Assembly (NCBI GenBank): GCA_002478885.1
Contig: DLKC01000018.1
Span: 1-64,000 of the forward strand
Source of the DNA: Chitinophagaceae bacterium UBA7600
GTDB lineage: Bacteria; Bacteroidota; Bacteroidia; Chitinophagales; Chitinophagaceae
Length of the DNA: 64,000 nt
Direction of reading: 5' to 3'
Of the stretch, positions 42,379 through 52,047 are shown one piece after another. Position numbers and translations under genes: made by a program. Every line of letters starts with the position of its first letter. Position 1 is the first letter of the stretch. The notes under the pieces were generated by a model that did no database searches, had not been told where the DNA came from, and was given only the letters and a program-made list of their open reading frames with translations.

Positions 42379-43434
42379 TTAGCGGCCTGCGTAAAGGCCC
42401 TCATAATATTTCTGGTAGTCTCCGCTTGTTACATGCTGCAGCCATTCCGTGTTTTGAAGATACCAGTCGATCGTTCTGCCAAGGCCTTCTTCAAAGGTAA
42501 CCGAAGGCGACCAGCCAAGCTCCCGGTTTATTTTGCTGGCGTCAATGGCATAACGCAGGTCGTGCCCGGGCCGGTCGGTTACATAATTGATGAGTTGTTC
42601 ACTCGTGCCGGGTGCTCTGCCAAGCCGGTCATCCATCAACTGGCATAACAGCTTTACGAGGTCCAGGTTTTTCCATTCATTAAACCCGCCCACGTTGTAG
42701 CTGTCATGATTCTTGCCATGATGAAAAACGGTGTCGATTGCCCTGGCATGGTCAATCACAAATAGCCAGTCCCTGGTATTCTCACCCTTGCCATAAACTG
42801 GCAGCGGCTTGTTGTTGATGATATTATTGATAAAAAGCGGTATCAGTTTCTCAGGAAAATGATTAGGGCCATAATTGTTGGAACAGTTAGTGATCACATA
42901 ACCCATTCCATAAGTCTCTCCATAAGCTCTCACAAAATGATCAGAAGATGCTTTGCTGGCCGAGTAGGGCGAGTTGGGCGAATAGCTGGTCGTTTCCGTA
43001 AAAAAGCCCGTGTCCCCAAGTGTACCGAAAACTTCGTCTGTAGATACGTGGTGAAAACGATGGGCCGCATAATTATCCTTCCAGCGGTGACGGGCTATAT
43101 TCAGCAGGTTTACCGTTCCGATAATATTGGTGTACACAAAATCCAGCGGCGAAGAAATAGAGCGGTCTACATGCGATTCTGCCGCGAGATGTATCACATC
43201 AGATACCTCGTGCTTTTCAAACACGGTTTCCAAGGCTGCCGCATCGAGTATATTCACTTTTTCAAAAAAATAATTAGGCGCATGCTCAATGTCTTTCAGG
43301 TTTTCAAGATTGCCCGCGTAAGTAAGCGCATCAAGGTTGATAATCTTATAATCAGGATAGTTGTTTACAAACAGGCGCACTACATGCGACCCGATAAAAC
43401 CGGCTCCGCCGGTAATGAGAATATGCTTGGGCAT
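42379..43434 (-). CDS. rfbB: dTDP-glucose 4,6-dehydratase
   Basis: The 351-residue SDR enzyme has the NAD motif GGAGFIGSH, the catalytic HVSTDEVFG, and YSASKASSDH (YxxxK). It makes dTDP-4-keto-6-deoxyglucose. rfbD, needed to finish dTDP-L-rhamnose, is not in the window, so the final sugar is either rhamnose with rfbD elsewhere or another dTDP-6-deoxy sugar. Confidence 0.96.
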   Translation of the reverse strand: MPKHILITGGAGFIGSHVVRLFVNNYPDYKIINLDALTYAGNLENLKDIEHAPNYFFEKVNILDAAALETVFEKHEVSDVIHLAAESHVDRSISSPLDFVYTNIIGTVNLLNIARHRWKDNYAAHRFHHVSTDEVFGTLGDTGFFTETTSYSPNSPYSASKASSDHFVRAYGETYGMGYVITNCSNNYGPNHFPEKLIPLFINNIINNKPLPVYGKGENTRDWLFVIDHARAIDTVFHHGKNHDSYNVGGFNEWKNLDLVKLLCQLMDDRLGRAPGTSEQLINYVTDRPGHDLRYAIDASKINRELGWSPSVTFEEGLGRTIDWYLQNTEWLQHVTSGDYQKYYEGLYAGR

Positions 43435-43613
43435 AAGGAAGATTTTAAATATGTTACGTCATTTCCGGCTGCAAAGAAAAGAAATAAATCGCACGAAAAT
43501 TATGACATAGAACGTCCCGGAGACTTTCCGCCTTTCTTACTTCCGGCTTTCCGCTGCCGGCTCCAAAAAACTGTGATAAAATGAGAAGGGAAAAATGAGA
43601 CGGCGGGAAAAGA

Positions 43614-44666
43614 TCAGTTCTTGTAAAAATCCCTGTACCAGCGGATGAATTGCCTTACGCCTTCCTGTACATCCGTGGTGGGCATATACCCAACATCTTG
43701 TACAAGGCTTTCTACATTCGCATAGGTAACAAGCACTTCGCCGGGTTGCATGGGAAGCATTTCCCGCTTCGCGGGTATCCCCAACGCGGCTTCAAGCGCA
43801 TCTATGAAGTCGAGGAGGTTAATGGGCGAATTGTGCCCGATATTGTAGATCTTATACGGCGCACTGGAAGTTGCCGCCGAAGAAGTTTTATTGGTCCAGT
43901 TGCTGTCTGCCGTGGGCAGGTGCTGCATTGCCCGCACAACGCCTTCAACAATATCATCGATATAAGTGAAATCGCGCTGCATCTGGCCATTGTTAAATAC
44001 CTTGATAGGCTTGCCTTCGAGTATATTTTTGGTAAACAGGAATAAAGCCATATCGGGTCTGCCCCACGGGCCATAAACAGTAAAGAACCGCAGCCCGGTT
44101 ACCGGTATGCGGAACAAATGGCTGTACACATGCGCCATCAGCTCATTGCTTTTCTTGGTGGCGGCATAAAAAGAAATGGGATGGTCTACATGCTGGTCTT
44201 CGGTAAAAGGTATCTCGTCGTTTAGTCCGTATACACTCGAACTGCTGGCAAAAAGCAAATGTTTGATGTTGCCATACCTGCAGCATTCCAGCAGGTTGGC
44301 AAAGCCCACAAGGTTGCTCTGCACATACGCATCCGGGTTTTCAATGCTGTAACGCACGCCGGCCTGTGCCGCAAGATTGATCACGATCTCCGGCTGATGC
44401 ACTTCGAAAACCGCTTGCAGTGCCTCCTTGTTTTCAAGATGCAGGTGGTAAAAACGGTAACCCGGGTAAACGGAACTTACGGCGGGCTGGTTATACTGCA
44501 TACAGTTGTGATCGATACCGGCGGCATTGAGCCTGCCGTATTTTAACTGCACATCGTAATAGTCGTTAATGCTGTCGATCCCGATAACCTCATGGCCATC
44601 AGCCAGTAGCCGGTTAGCCAAATGAAACCCAACAAAACCGGCCGTACCTGTTATCAGAATTTTCAT
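43614..44666 (-). CDS. UDP-glucuronate 4-epimerase-like SDR
   Basis: The 350-residue extended SDR has GTAGFVGFHLANRL, SSSSVYG and YAATKKSNE (YxxxK). The N-terminal GIDSINDYYDVQLKYGRL segment is typical of UDP-glucuronate 4-epimerases (CapI/LpsL), which make UDP-galacturonate. It lies one base from the next upstream glycosyltransferase. Confidence 0.88.
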   Translation of the reverse strand: MKILITGTAGFVGFHLANRLLADGHEVIGIDSINDYYDVQLKYGRLNAAGIDHNCMQYNQPAVSSVYPGYRFYHLHLENKEALQAVFEVHQPEIVINLAAQAGVRYSIENPDAYVQSNLVGFANLLECCRYGNIKHLLFASSSSVYGLNDEIPFTEDQHVDHPISFYAATKKSNELMAHVYSHLFRIPVTGLRFFTVYGPWGRPDMALFLFTKNILEGKPIKVFNNGQMQRDFTYIDDIVEGVVRAMQHLPTADSNWTNKTSSAATSSAPYKIYNIGHNSPINLLDFIDALEAALGIPAKREMLPMQPGEVLVTYANVESLVQDVGYMPTTDVQEGVRQFIRWYRDFYKN

Positions 44667-44667
44667 A

Positions 44668-45870
44668 TCAGTTTTTTATACTATTTGCAATGGCGGAAGT
44701 ATACAATGCCCTGAAGGCTTCCACCTCTTTTTGCTTGGAATACTTCTGGCGTACAAAAGTATAACCTTTGGCGCCCATCTGTGCCCTTAATACCGGGTCA
44801 CCGGCCAGTTTTCCCAACGCTTCGGAAAACTGAACCGCGCTGTGTTCTTTTAACAGGTACCCGGAGGCATTTTCCAGCAGCGTGTCCTTGACGCCACCCA
44901 CGTTAACTGCCACCACGGGTATACTGCACATCTGTGCCTCGATAATACTGACAGGGGTACCCTCATTAAGCGAAGTAAGCGTTACAATATCCATCCCGTG
45001 CAGCACGGAAGTGATCGGCGTTACCCACGAGGTAAAGATTACCGTGGCAACAGCGTTTTCCGGGCCATCGCTCCACGTTATGCCGGCCTCATCCAGCCTG
45101 TGCTGAAGGGCCTTTTTAAGTATGCCGTCCCCTACAACAAAAAAACGGGTCCGGGGCACAGCCTGCTGCCGCATGGCAATGACCGTGTCTATAAAAAGCC
45201 GGTGATTTTTTACAGGTACCATCCTGCCGATAATGCAAATGGCAGTTTCTTCCGGTGAAACCTGGTATTTTTCCCTGAATTGCTGCCTTAGTGTAGCAGC
45301 GTCACGCAACAGCCATGCTTCATCAATACCCAAAGGGATCAATGCGGTTTTACCAGGCGGTACGATCTTGTAACGCCCGGCAATATCAGCCTGCTGCTCA
45401 TCACTCAGCACGACAATTTTAGTGGTTATCCGCCCGAGTAGTCTCTCAATGCGAATGATTACCCCCGAAACAAACCGGTTATAGTAGGAATGAAAAACAT
45501 GCCCATGCATCGTGTGCAAGATCACTTTCACACCCCCAAACCAGGCTGCGGGCCTTCCGGTTAAACCCGGCTTCGATCCATGTGTGTGCACCACATCGGG
45601 ACGGAAATCTTTCACTACTTTTTTCAGCCGGAAGAAAGCAGCAATGTCGTTCAGCGGGTTAAGGCTCCTTTTAAGCGAGGCGATCTTTAAAAAAGAAATC
45701 TCCCCCCGGTGGCTCAGTGCTTCATCATACTCCAGCTCGTCAGCTTCTTTCTCGCCATAAACGACCAGTATGTCAAACTGATCTTTTAACGCCAACGCAA
45801 GTGGAATCGTGTCTATTGACTGGCCGCCAATAACCAACCTGTTTAGTATTATCAGTAAACGTGGTTTCAA
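44668..45870 (-). CDS. GT4-family glycosyltransferase
   Basis: I favour the TTG at 45870, which gives the normal N-terminus KPRLLIILNRLVIGGQSIDT (400 residues). A TTG at 45951 would add 27 residues without similarity and overlap the next gene. The GT-B fold is supported by HTHGSKPGLTGR, CIIGRMVPVKNH and the EX7E motif in SLNEGTPVSIIEAQ. It acts in the cytoplasm, using a nucleotide sugar. Confidence 0.88.
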   Translation of the reverse strand: MKPRLLIILNRLVIGGQSIDTIPLALALKDQFDILVVYGEKEADELEYDEALSHRGEISFLKIASLKRSLNPLNDIAAFFRLKKVVKDFRPDVVHTHGSKPGLTGRPAAWFGGVKVILHTMHGHVFHSYYNRFVSGVIIRIERLLGRITTKIVVLSDEQQADIAGRYKIVPPGKTALIPLGIDEAWLLRDAATLRQQFREKYQVSPEETAICIIGRMVPVKNHRLFIDTVIAMRQQAVPRTRFFVVGDGILKKALQHRLDEAGITWSDGPENAVATVIFTSWVTPITSVLHGMDIVTLTSLNEGTPVSIIEAQMCSIPVVAVNVGGVKDTLLENASGYLLKEHSAVQFSEALGKLAGDPVLRAQMGAKGYTFVRQKYSKQKEVEAFRALYTSAIANSIKN

Positions 45871-45940
45871 AAAAGTGGAAAGTTTTTTAGGGTCGTAGGA
45901 AATAAGCTGAAAAGTCGCGCAGCAAAAACATTGGTCAGTC

Positions 45941-48900
45941 TTATCGGGCAATAAGGATTTTTATTCTATCATAAGACTTGTTCGCCCCAAGGTCAACAAC
46001 TTTCAAAAAATACATCCCCGGTGCCTGGTTGGAAAAATTAAAGGCCATGGTCGTTGCGTTAATGGTATAAACACCCAGCCGCTGGCCATAAGTGTTGATG
46101 ATCTGCAGCTGTTTACCAATATAATCCGCACTGAAATAAACAGTAAACGGTCCCTTTGATGGATTCGGTAAAACCATGCTTTGTTTCGATTGTACGATCA
46201 AGGTGCCGGGAGTATATTCAAAATTATAATTCTGGTCCTGGCCACCCGCCACATAGATCTTGTACACCCCGGGCAGGCTTCCCCTGGCGGCATTGGTGCT
46301 GGCAACCGGTGGCACATCAAGCACAGATTCATTGTCCGTTCCGGCAAAACCGGTAATGCGGTAGGTAAGGGGCGGAAGAGGGTCACCAAATGTCATTGTC
46401 ACGGTATCTGCCGCTACAGATAACATACGCTTATTCACAATAAAATCAGCCGTATCTGAAACAAGCTCATAATAATTATCAGTACCGTTGGCAAAATAGA
46501 ATGGATAAACTCCCGCACTGGTAAAAGTGGAGATATCAGGAGTAAGCGTGGGCAACACATCAATGGAACTGAGTGTGTCCCCATTTTCAAATCCCCTCAC
46601 CTGCCAGCTGATCGGCGGGTTTGGCTCACCAAAAAGCTTTGAATTGCCCGACGGTATAAAATACAGCCTGGTCTTGCCCACCCTGATCAATCGCTTTTCC
46701 AATCCCACCGTCTCCCCCCTGTCATTGATATAGTGAATCCGCAGGAAGGTATTTCCATCTGGTTTTTTCGGTGAAATAATAGTACCGTTAAATGCAATCA
46801 GGGAGCTGTCATCTGCGGTATAGCTAAGCCGGTAAGTATTATCTGAGATCGAATCCAGTCGAGCCGTGTGCCCGTAATGCAGGTCCAAAACATCGGGTAT
46901 AGCCAGGTAAGTTGTTGGCGGACTCTGGTTATTTAGTCTATCTGTTGCCGCAACCCGGTAATAAGTATATTTCTTTGAGATAAAACTCACCGGGTAAACC
47001 GTATCAGTGGTCGTCGCTAATACAGTGCCGTCTGTTGGATAAAAGCCCCGGTCGTTACTCGCCAGTACCTTGTAAGTAACCGCCTTATTACCCGAAGGGT
47101 TATGCTGCCATTTTAAAACAAAACCGCTTGACGTAGTGTCATAGCTAAGCTGTTGTGGCGGCATCGGCCCGTGTGGCACAAATTGCCAAACCGGGCTCCA
47201 GTCGCTCCAGGCGCCTCTTTTGTCCAACGCCCTTACACGCCAGTAGTAGGTCTTGCTGTCGTTGAGCAGGTCTTTGATCTCGGGCTTCAACCGGGGATGC
47301 GCCAGCGAATCAAAGGAAGAAACATAAATATCAAAATTTGGCGCAAGTGGAAAACGCATCTGCGGATCGTCACTTAGTTGAAAATGGTAGTCTTTTATCG
47401 CGTCTCCGTCGGCATCGGTGGCTACCGGCCAGCTGAACGTAAAATAAGTGCTGTCCACACTGGCTGCATTAGCCGGGAATACAGGATTGGCCGGCATAAC
47501 AGGCCGGTGGTTAGCACTGTTCTCATCCCATAATAAAGAAACCGCCAGTTGCTGCCCCGCACGCTTCGCGGAAGTGATCTTGATATTGTTGTCCCCGGTT
47601 TTTAACCGGGGGAGAAAAAATTTGCTCACCTGGAAATCTGCATCAATACGCAAAGAATCGATGGCGCCCGCAACATTCACCTGTCTTGTGGCATTGTAGA
47701 AATTAAGTTTGAAATAGATATGGTAAACGGCTGGTTTTACCAGTGGCTGTATCAGCGTGTCTAAAAGAAAGCTGATATTTTTCAGTCCCGTATCCTTGCT
47801 GCTGTAAATATCCTTCCAGTTTAAAAGGTCTTCAGAATAAGAGATCGTAAACAGGCTTGTTTTATTGGGGACATGCACTGTCGCATGCAGATTCCCGCCG
47901 GTAAGAACAAACGGGCAACCCAGTTTTACAATGCTGTAATAATTGTTCTGGTACACTTTTGCCTCAGCACGTATATCGGCATCAGAGGCGCTGTACTGCT
48001 GTTTGCCACTGCCGATAAAAGACAAGATATCCGTTTCTGCGGGTAACGTGCCGTTGCCGCCTGCGGTCAACTGGTGGTACCTGGTAGCTGAATCATAAAA
48101 GAAACTTACTGTCTCGTTAGGTCGTAAAGACAGGAAGGAGTTATGCCCTGAAACGCCATATTCGAGAAAACCTGACCGGTAATTATCCGGTGATATCAGC
48201 GTCTTAAAATCAGTGAAATTCTGGGCAGAAGAATACGGGTATAATTGGGGAAAACGCTTTGTTCTTACATACAGGTACTTATCCATTCTCAGGTCATCAT
48301 AAGACGCCAGGTTATTGTTATCAAACTTAAGATAAAACGCTTGCTGGTCGGCATCTATCACCGCGTAACTGCTGTCAACCTTCACTTCTGTAATGCCATG
48401 GGCGCCGCTGTTGAGGCCCCATATCCACAAAGAATCGCCGGTTTTCACGGCATTGAGCATTTTTACGGTATTGCTCATTACAAAACAATCGCCATAGCCA
48501 TACTCCGTAAGAAATTTTACCGGGTCCTGGCTCTCGACAGAAGAAATAGCCTCCGGCTTAAAGAAATACACATGATTATCCGAGACAAATTTCCATAAGG
48601 CCAATGCATTTTCCTTTGCTGATGTATAACCCTTAAAAACTTCGTCCGCAATATGATCAAGGTTTTGCCAGTTGCCACGGTCGTTAAAGGAAAAGCTGAT
48701 ACTGTCAACAGTTGTGCTGCCCGTGTTTGTTATCGAAAATGATTTCAGTGGTTCAAACCCGGGCTTATAGTAACGGTAAAGATTAAAACGGTAACTCACT
48801 GCATCTCCGGCACTGTTATCGCGATCAAGCAGCCCACCCGTGGTTAAATGAAGGATGGTATCACCCAAAACAGTAAACGTGTTGCTTTTGTGCAGCAATT

Positions 48901-48958
48901 GGGCATGGCTGGCCTGTACCGCAACAGTACAGCAAAACAGGAATGGTATTTTCAACAT
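45941..48958 (-). CDS. Secreted transglutaminase-like protein with Fn3/MBG domains and T9SS sorting tail
   Basis: The product has about 1005 residues from the ATG at 48958 with a signal peptide ending near SHAQ (residue 20). A transglutaminase-like core is supported by GYGDC (Cys158), HGITEV (His187) and VIDAD (Asp202). Fibronectin III-like segments follow (YYWRVRALDKRGAWSDWS), then two MBG-type repeats, each with FG[ED]P(N/L)PP. The end (LPNPSKGPFTVYF ... GMYFLKVVD) is a type A T9SS C-terminal domain. It is thus predicted to be exported through the gliding/T9SS machinery and held at the surface. Its place inside a polysaccharide locus is unusual. Confidence 0.85.
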   Translation of the reverse strand: MLKIPFLFCCTVAVQASHAQLLHKSNTFTVLGDTILHLTTGGLLDRDNSAGDAVSYRFNLYRYYKPGFEPLKSFSITNTGSTTVDSISFSFNDRGNWQNLDHIADEVFKGYTSAKENALALWKFVSDNHVYFFKPEAISSVESQDPVKFLTEYGYGDCFVMSNTVKMLNAVKTGDSLWIWGLNSGAHGITEVKVDSSYAVIDADQQAFYLKFDNNNLASYDDLRMDKYLYVRTKRFPQLYPYSSAQNFTDFKTLISPDNYRSGFLEYGVSGHNSFLSLRPNETVSFFYDSATRYHQLTAGGNGTLPAETDILSFIGSGKQQYSASDADIRAEAKVYQNNYYSIVKLGCPFVLTGGNLHATVHVPNKTSLFTISYSEDLLNWKDIYSSKDTGLKNISFLLDTLIQPLVKPAVYHIYFKLNFYNATRQVNVAGAIDSLRIDADFQVSKFFLPRLKTGDNNIKITSAKRAGQQLAVSLLWDENSANHRPVMPANPVFPANAASVDSTYFTFSWPVATDADGDAIKDYHFQLSDDPQMRFPLAPNFDIYVSSFDSLAHPRLKPEIKDLLNDSKTYYWRVRALDKRGAWSDWSPVWQFVPHGPMPPQQLSYDTTSSGFVLKWQHNPSGNKAVTYKVLASNDRGFYPTDGTVLATTTDTVYPVSFISKKYTYYRVAATDRLNNQSPPTTYLAIPDVLDLHYGHTARLDSISDNTYRLSYTADDSSLIAFNGTIISPKKPDGNTFLRIHYINDRGETVGLEKRLIRVGKTRLYFIPSGNSKLFGEPNPPISWQVRGFENGDTLSSIDVLPTLTPDISTFTSAGVYPFYFANGTDNYYELVSDTADFIVNKRMLSVAADTVTMTFGDPLPPLTYRITGFAGTDNESVLDVPPVASTNAARGSLPGVYKIYVAGGQDQNYNFEYTPGTLIVQSKQSMVLPNPSKGPFTVYFSADYIGKQLQIINTYGQRLGVYTINATTMAFNFSNQAPGMYFLKVVDLGANKSYDRIKILIAR

Positions 48959-49161
48959 CTTTAGCAACTGCCGTTGTTTTGTTGGTTTGGTAAGTTTGAT
49001 GCGGCAGAGTTTAAGGCACCCGTGACAAACCGTGCTGTGGGGGGTGCACGTTTATTGTCCCGGTTATATAGGTTAATCCTTTTTATGCTTTTATTTACAG
49101 CCCCGGCTTTTTCTCACGATCCGTTCCCGTCTCCCACCCATTCACCATTGACCATTCCCCC

Positions 49162-50523
49162 TCACTGCTCCAGCTTCCACTTCGCGCCCCTGTCATTGCT
49201 TTGAAACATAAACCTGGGGTACATGTCTTTGGTATAGGTATTCCAGAAAGTAAAGCTAACATAAACTTTGCTGCTGTAGTCCATCGCGGCCTTAAAATAG
49301 TAAATGCCGTAATTGTCCTTTGTTTTTGCACTAAAATCTTTCGGGGGCGATGCCAGCAACTGCTCTTCACCCCACCCATGCTGCGGGTTAAACTTTTGAA
49401 AATATAACCCCGGCTTCGGTTTATAAGCAGAAAAGAAAACATAGATATTATCATCTTTATCTTTCATTGCCATCGTATAAACCCGCGGGCCTTTCAGCGT
49501 CGCCGCAAGCGCAAAGGTATCCGTTGCAGCATCCTCGCTTAGCTTTCTCGTATAATCATAGCAGTCGCCTGCCTGCGGACCAACCAGTACATGTTGCTGG
49601 CCGTTGCCCAGTGTCACGATCACCGGTGTTACATGCGCATCGGGATAAGGGAATTTTGATGCTATTGCCAGCGGTATTCTTTGCTGTTTACCGTATTTAT
49701 GCGTGAGCCGGTCATAGTTTAAAATCACAATGGTATTGCCTTCTTTCTTCTCGGGTATTTCATTGTAAGCAATATAGGTAGTGTTACCGGCCGTTGAAGC
49801 AAAAGACTCGCCACCCGTATGTATGGCAAGGCCCGGGCTGTAATTGGTAACCACCTGCTGCCGCAGTTCCGTTAGCGCGCCGCCGGCATCCAACAGGGGT
49901 TCATAAATACCAAACACGTTGATGTCGGCCATAGGTGAAACCTTTACGTTGGTGGATTTGGTAAAACCTATCAGCGGGGGAAGGTCATTGGTCTCAAAAG
50001 GCGATTTCTTTTCAAGGAATGCCATATCAGGTTCACCCGCCAGTTTAAAAGCGGTAAAGCTATGTGCCTGGTCATTTGAATACAACAACAACGGGATCCG
50101 CGCTTTGAACTTTTTCAACCCTTCTTCATAAGGATAATAAAAGTAAAAGATCAGATATACCCGGTCTTTTTTGTCAACCGTTATGGAGCCAAGAGCATGA
50201 AAAAGCGTATCCGTCGGCATTGGCGTTTTAGGATAAACCTTACTGATGAATGGCAGCAAATTGACTTTCCTTGTCTTGCTGCCTTCCTTTACAAACAGGT
50301 AGCCATAATTGTCATTCGAGCTCATCTCGAATGAATAGGAGTTGTTCTTCGAATCAAATGCGATATACGTGTCATGCCGGAAGGCAACGCCTTTTTTCGG
50401 GTTGCTGACCTGGAACAGGCCCGTGGAGTCCACAACTTTGTTTTGGGCATGGGAACTGTCGGCGGCCAATGTCACCAAAACAATCGACAACAATCTTGCG
50501 GCTTTGTAAAAGTTTATTTTCAT
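49162..50523 (-). CDS. Secreted beta-propeller-like (BNR-type) protein
   Basis: The product has 453 residues from the ATG at 50523 with a signal peptide ending near SHAQ. The mature part contains spaced Asp-box-like turns (SNDQAHSFTAF, SNDRGAKWKLEQ) and repeated beta strands (DNIYVFFSAYKPKPGLYFQKF), suggesting a sialidase-like propeller. No clear catalytic set of a glycosidase is seen, so binding or polysaccharide handling is as likely as hydrolysis. It is co-directional with the transglutaminase-like gene; the 203-base gap between them holds no other feature. Confidence 0.7.
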   Translation of the reverse strand: MKINFYKAARLLSIVLVTLAADSSHAQNKVVDSTGLFQVSNPKKGVAFRHDTYIAFDSKNNSYSFEMSSNDNYGYLFVKEGSKTRKVNLLPFISKVYPKTPMPTDTLFHALGSITVDKKDRVYLIFYFYYPYEEGLKKFKARIPLLLYSNDQAHSFTAFKLAGEPDMAFLEKKSPFETNDLPPLIGFTKSTNVKVSPMADINVFGIYEPLLDAGGALTELRQQVVTNYSPGLAIHTGGESFASTAGNTTYIAYNEIPEKKEGNTIVILNYDRLTHKYGKQQRIPLAIASKFPYPDAHVTPVIVTLGNGQQHVLVGPQAGDCYDYTRKLSEDAATDTFALAATLKGPRVYTMAMKDKDDNIYVFFSAYKPKPGLYFQKFNPQHGWGEEQLLASPPKDFSAKTKDNYGIYYFKAAMDYSSKVYVSFTFWNTYTKDMYPRFMFQSNDRGAKWKLEQ

Positions 50524-50548
50524 CGTTTGCAACTGTAAATGGAGAAAA

Positions 50549-51652
50549 TTATTGCCCGGTTAACTGTTTAAATAATTTTTCATAGGCGTCAATAACAAGG
50601 TTCCACTGGTAACTGGCTTTTATTTTAGCCAGGTTACCCTCAATGATGCGGCGCCGCATGCCGTCCAATGTACCAACATCTTTCAAATAACCTGCCACAT
50701 CAGCGCTGTTTTTAAAGAACACACTTTCTTCCGGCAATACCGTTCTGTTAAAACTATTGTCATGCGATATGATAAACGCCTTTGCAGCCATTGCTTCGAG
50801 CAGTGAAGGGTTGGTGCCACCAACAGAATGGCCGTGAAAATAAATCTGGCAAAAACACCGGAGCGCATCTATTTTCACTTTGTCATAAATACTGCCTGCA
50901 AAACGAACAAGCCCGCCTGTGTGCTTATACTTATCAACAAGGTAGGCGCCGTATTTGGTAAAATGATTGCCTACTACAATAAAAGGCAGTTGCGATCCGG
51001 ACGCTACAAAACCATCCAGGATTGTCTCAATATTATTCTCCGGTTCAAGCCGGGCAATCAACACATAAAAACCGTTTTGCGTCAGCCCCATCTCGCCCAA
51101 CACCGCAGGGTCGAAAGACTCCACCAGCTCTGCACCATAAGGCAGGTAGAAACTGTCTTTTCCAAAGCTTGTTTTGTAATATTCCTGGATGCCGATATTG
51201 TCGGCAATAAGATACTTCGATCTTTTTACCGCGATTCGTTCCATCGAACGCATCAGTGCCTTGGTAAGGAAATTCCATTTCGAACGCATCCACTCCAGCC
51301 CATCCATATTGGTAATGAATACCGGGCTGCGCTTGTTCAGCAAAAACATCGACGGCGCCGATGTTCCGTAACCTGCTTCATAGATCACATCGAAATTGTT
51401 TTTTAATGCATCTTTCAAACTCAGGTAATCGTAAATAAAATGCGCAAAGGACCCGAACTTGCTTTCGGGGCAATAGATCTTACGGATCTTTACGCCGAGA
51501 TACGTCTCGCTTCCATAGTTATGAAAGTCCGGCGAGTACACGGTTACATCATGGCCCTTCTGTACCAGCCCCACCGAAATATATTCGGCAAACTGTTCAA
51601 AGCCGCCGTAATTGTTGGGTATTCCTCTTGTTCCTACGATCGCAATTTTCAC
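50549..51652 (-). CDS. DUF1972-type glycosyltransferase (GT4)
   Basis: The 367-residue protein begins with IVGTRGIPNNYGGFEQFAE, the hallmark of the DUF1972 group of rhamnosyl/fucosyl-type transferases, and has PSLLEAMAAKA near the donor site. It starts with GTG. It is likely one of the chain-assembly enzymes, and a rhamnosyl role would fit rfbBCA downstream. Confidence 0.9.
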   Translation of the reverse strand: MKIAIVGTRGIPNNYGGFEQFAEYISVGLVQKGHDVTVYSPDFHNYGSETYLGVKIRKIYCPESKFGSFAHFIYDYLSLKDALKNNFDVIYEAGYGTSAPSMFLLNKRSPVFITNMDGLEWMRSKWNFLTKALMRSMERIAVKRSKYLIADNIGIQEYYKTSFGKDSFYLPYGAELVESFDPAVLGEMGLTQNGFYVLIARLEPENNIETILDGFVASGSQLPFIVVGNHFTKYGAYLVDKYKHTGGLVRFAGSIYDKVKIDALRCFCQIYFHGHSVGGTNPSLLEAMAAKAFIISHDNSFNRTVLPEESVFFKNSADVAGYLKDVGTLDGMRRRIIEGNLAKIKASYQWNLVIDAYEKLFKQLTGQ

Positions 51653-51689
51653 GCAGATGTATTTATCAGGTTATATTTCTTCCTTGTCA

Positions 51690-52047
51690 TTCCCGTTCTT
51701 GTCATGCCTGTTTCTTGTCATGCCGACGAAGGAGGCATCTCTTCTTGTCCCGTCTGTCTTTGTCATGCCTGTCTTTGTCAAGCCTACTTCTTGTCATGCC
51801 GACGCAGGAGGCATCTTCTCCTTTTCACGCCCTCTCCCTTATCATGCCTGTCTTTGTCATGCCTACTTCTTGTCATGCCGACGTAGGAGGCATCTCTTCT
51901 TGTCCCGTCTGTCTTTGTCATGCCTGTTTCTTGTCATGCCGACGCAGGAGGCATCTCTCTTTGTCATGCCGGGGAACGAGGCATCTCTTCTTGTCCCGCC
52001 TGTCTTTGTCATGCCTGTTTCTTGTCATGCCGACGCAGGAGGCATCT
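51690..52047. repeat. Cluster of GTCATGCCGACG...GGAGGCATCT repeats
   Basis: Six copies of a 26-bp core start at 51715, 51791, 51870, 51931, 51961 and 52022; the one at 51961 is the variant with GGGGAACGAGG. Between them a second unit, CTTGTCCCGTCTGTCTTTGTC, also repeats. The last core ends on the stop codon of the GT2 gene. It fills the 394-base gap between two glycosyltransferase genes; no gene is seen in it. Confidence 0.85.

Noticed and set aside
49162..50523. Assignment as a true sialidase
   Set aside because: Asp-box-like turns are present but the arginine triad and catalytic Tyr/Glu pair could not be identified.
51690..52047. Possible CRISPR array
   Set aside because: Cores are unevenly spaced, the intervening segments are themselves repeats, and no cas gene is present.
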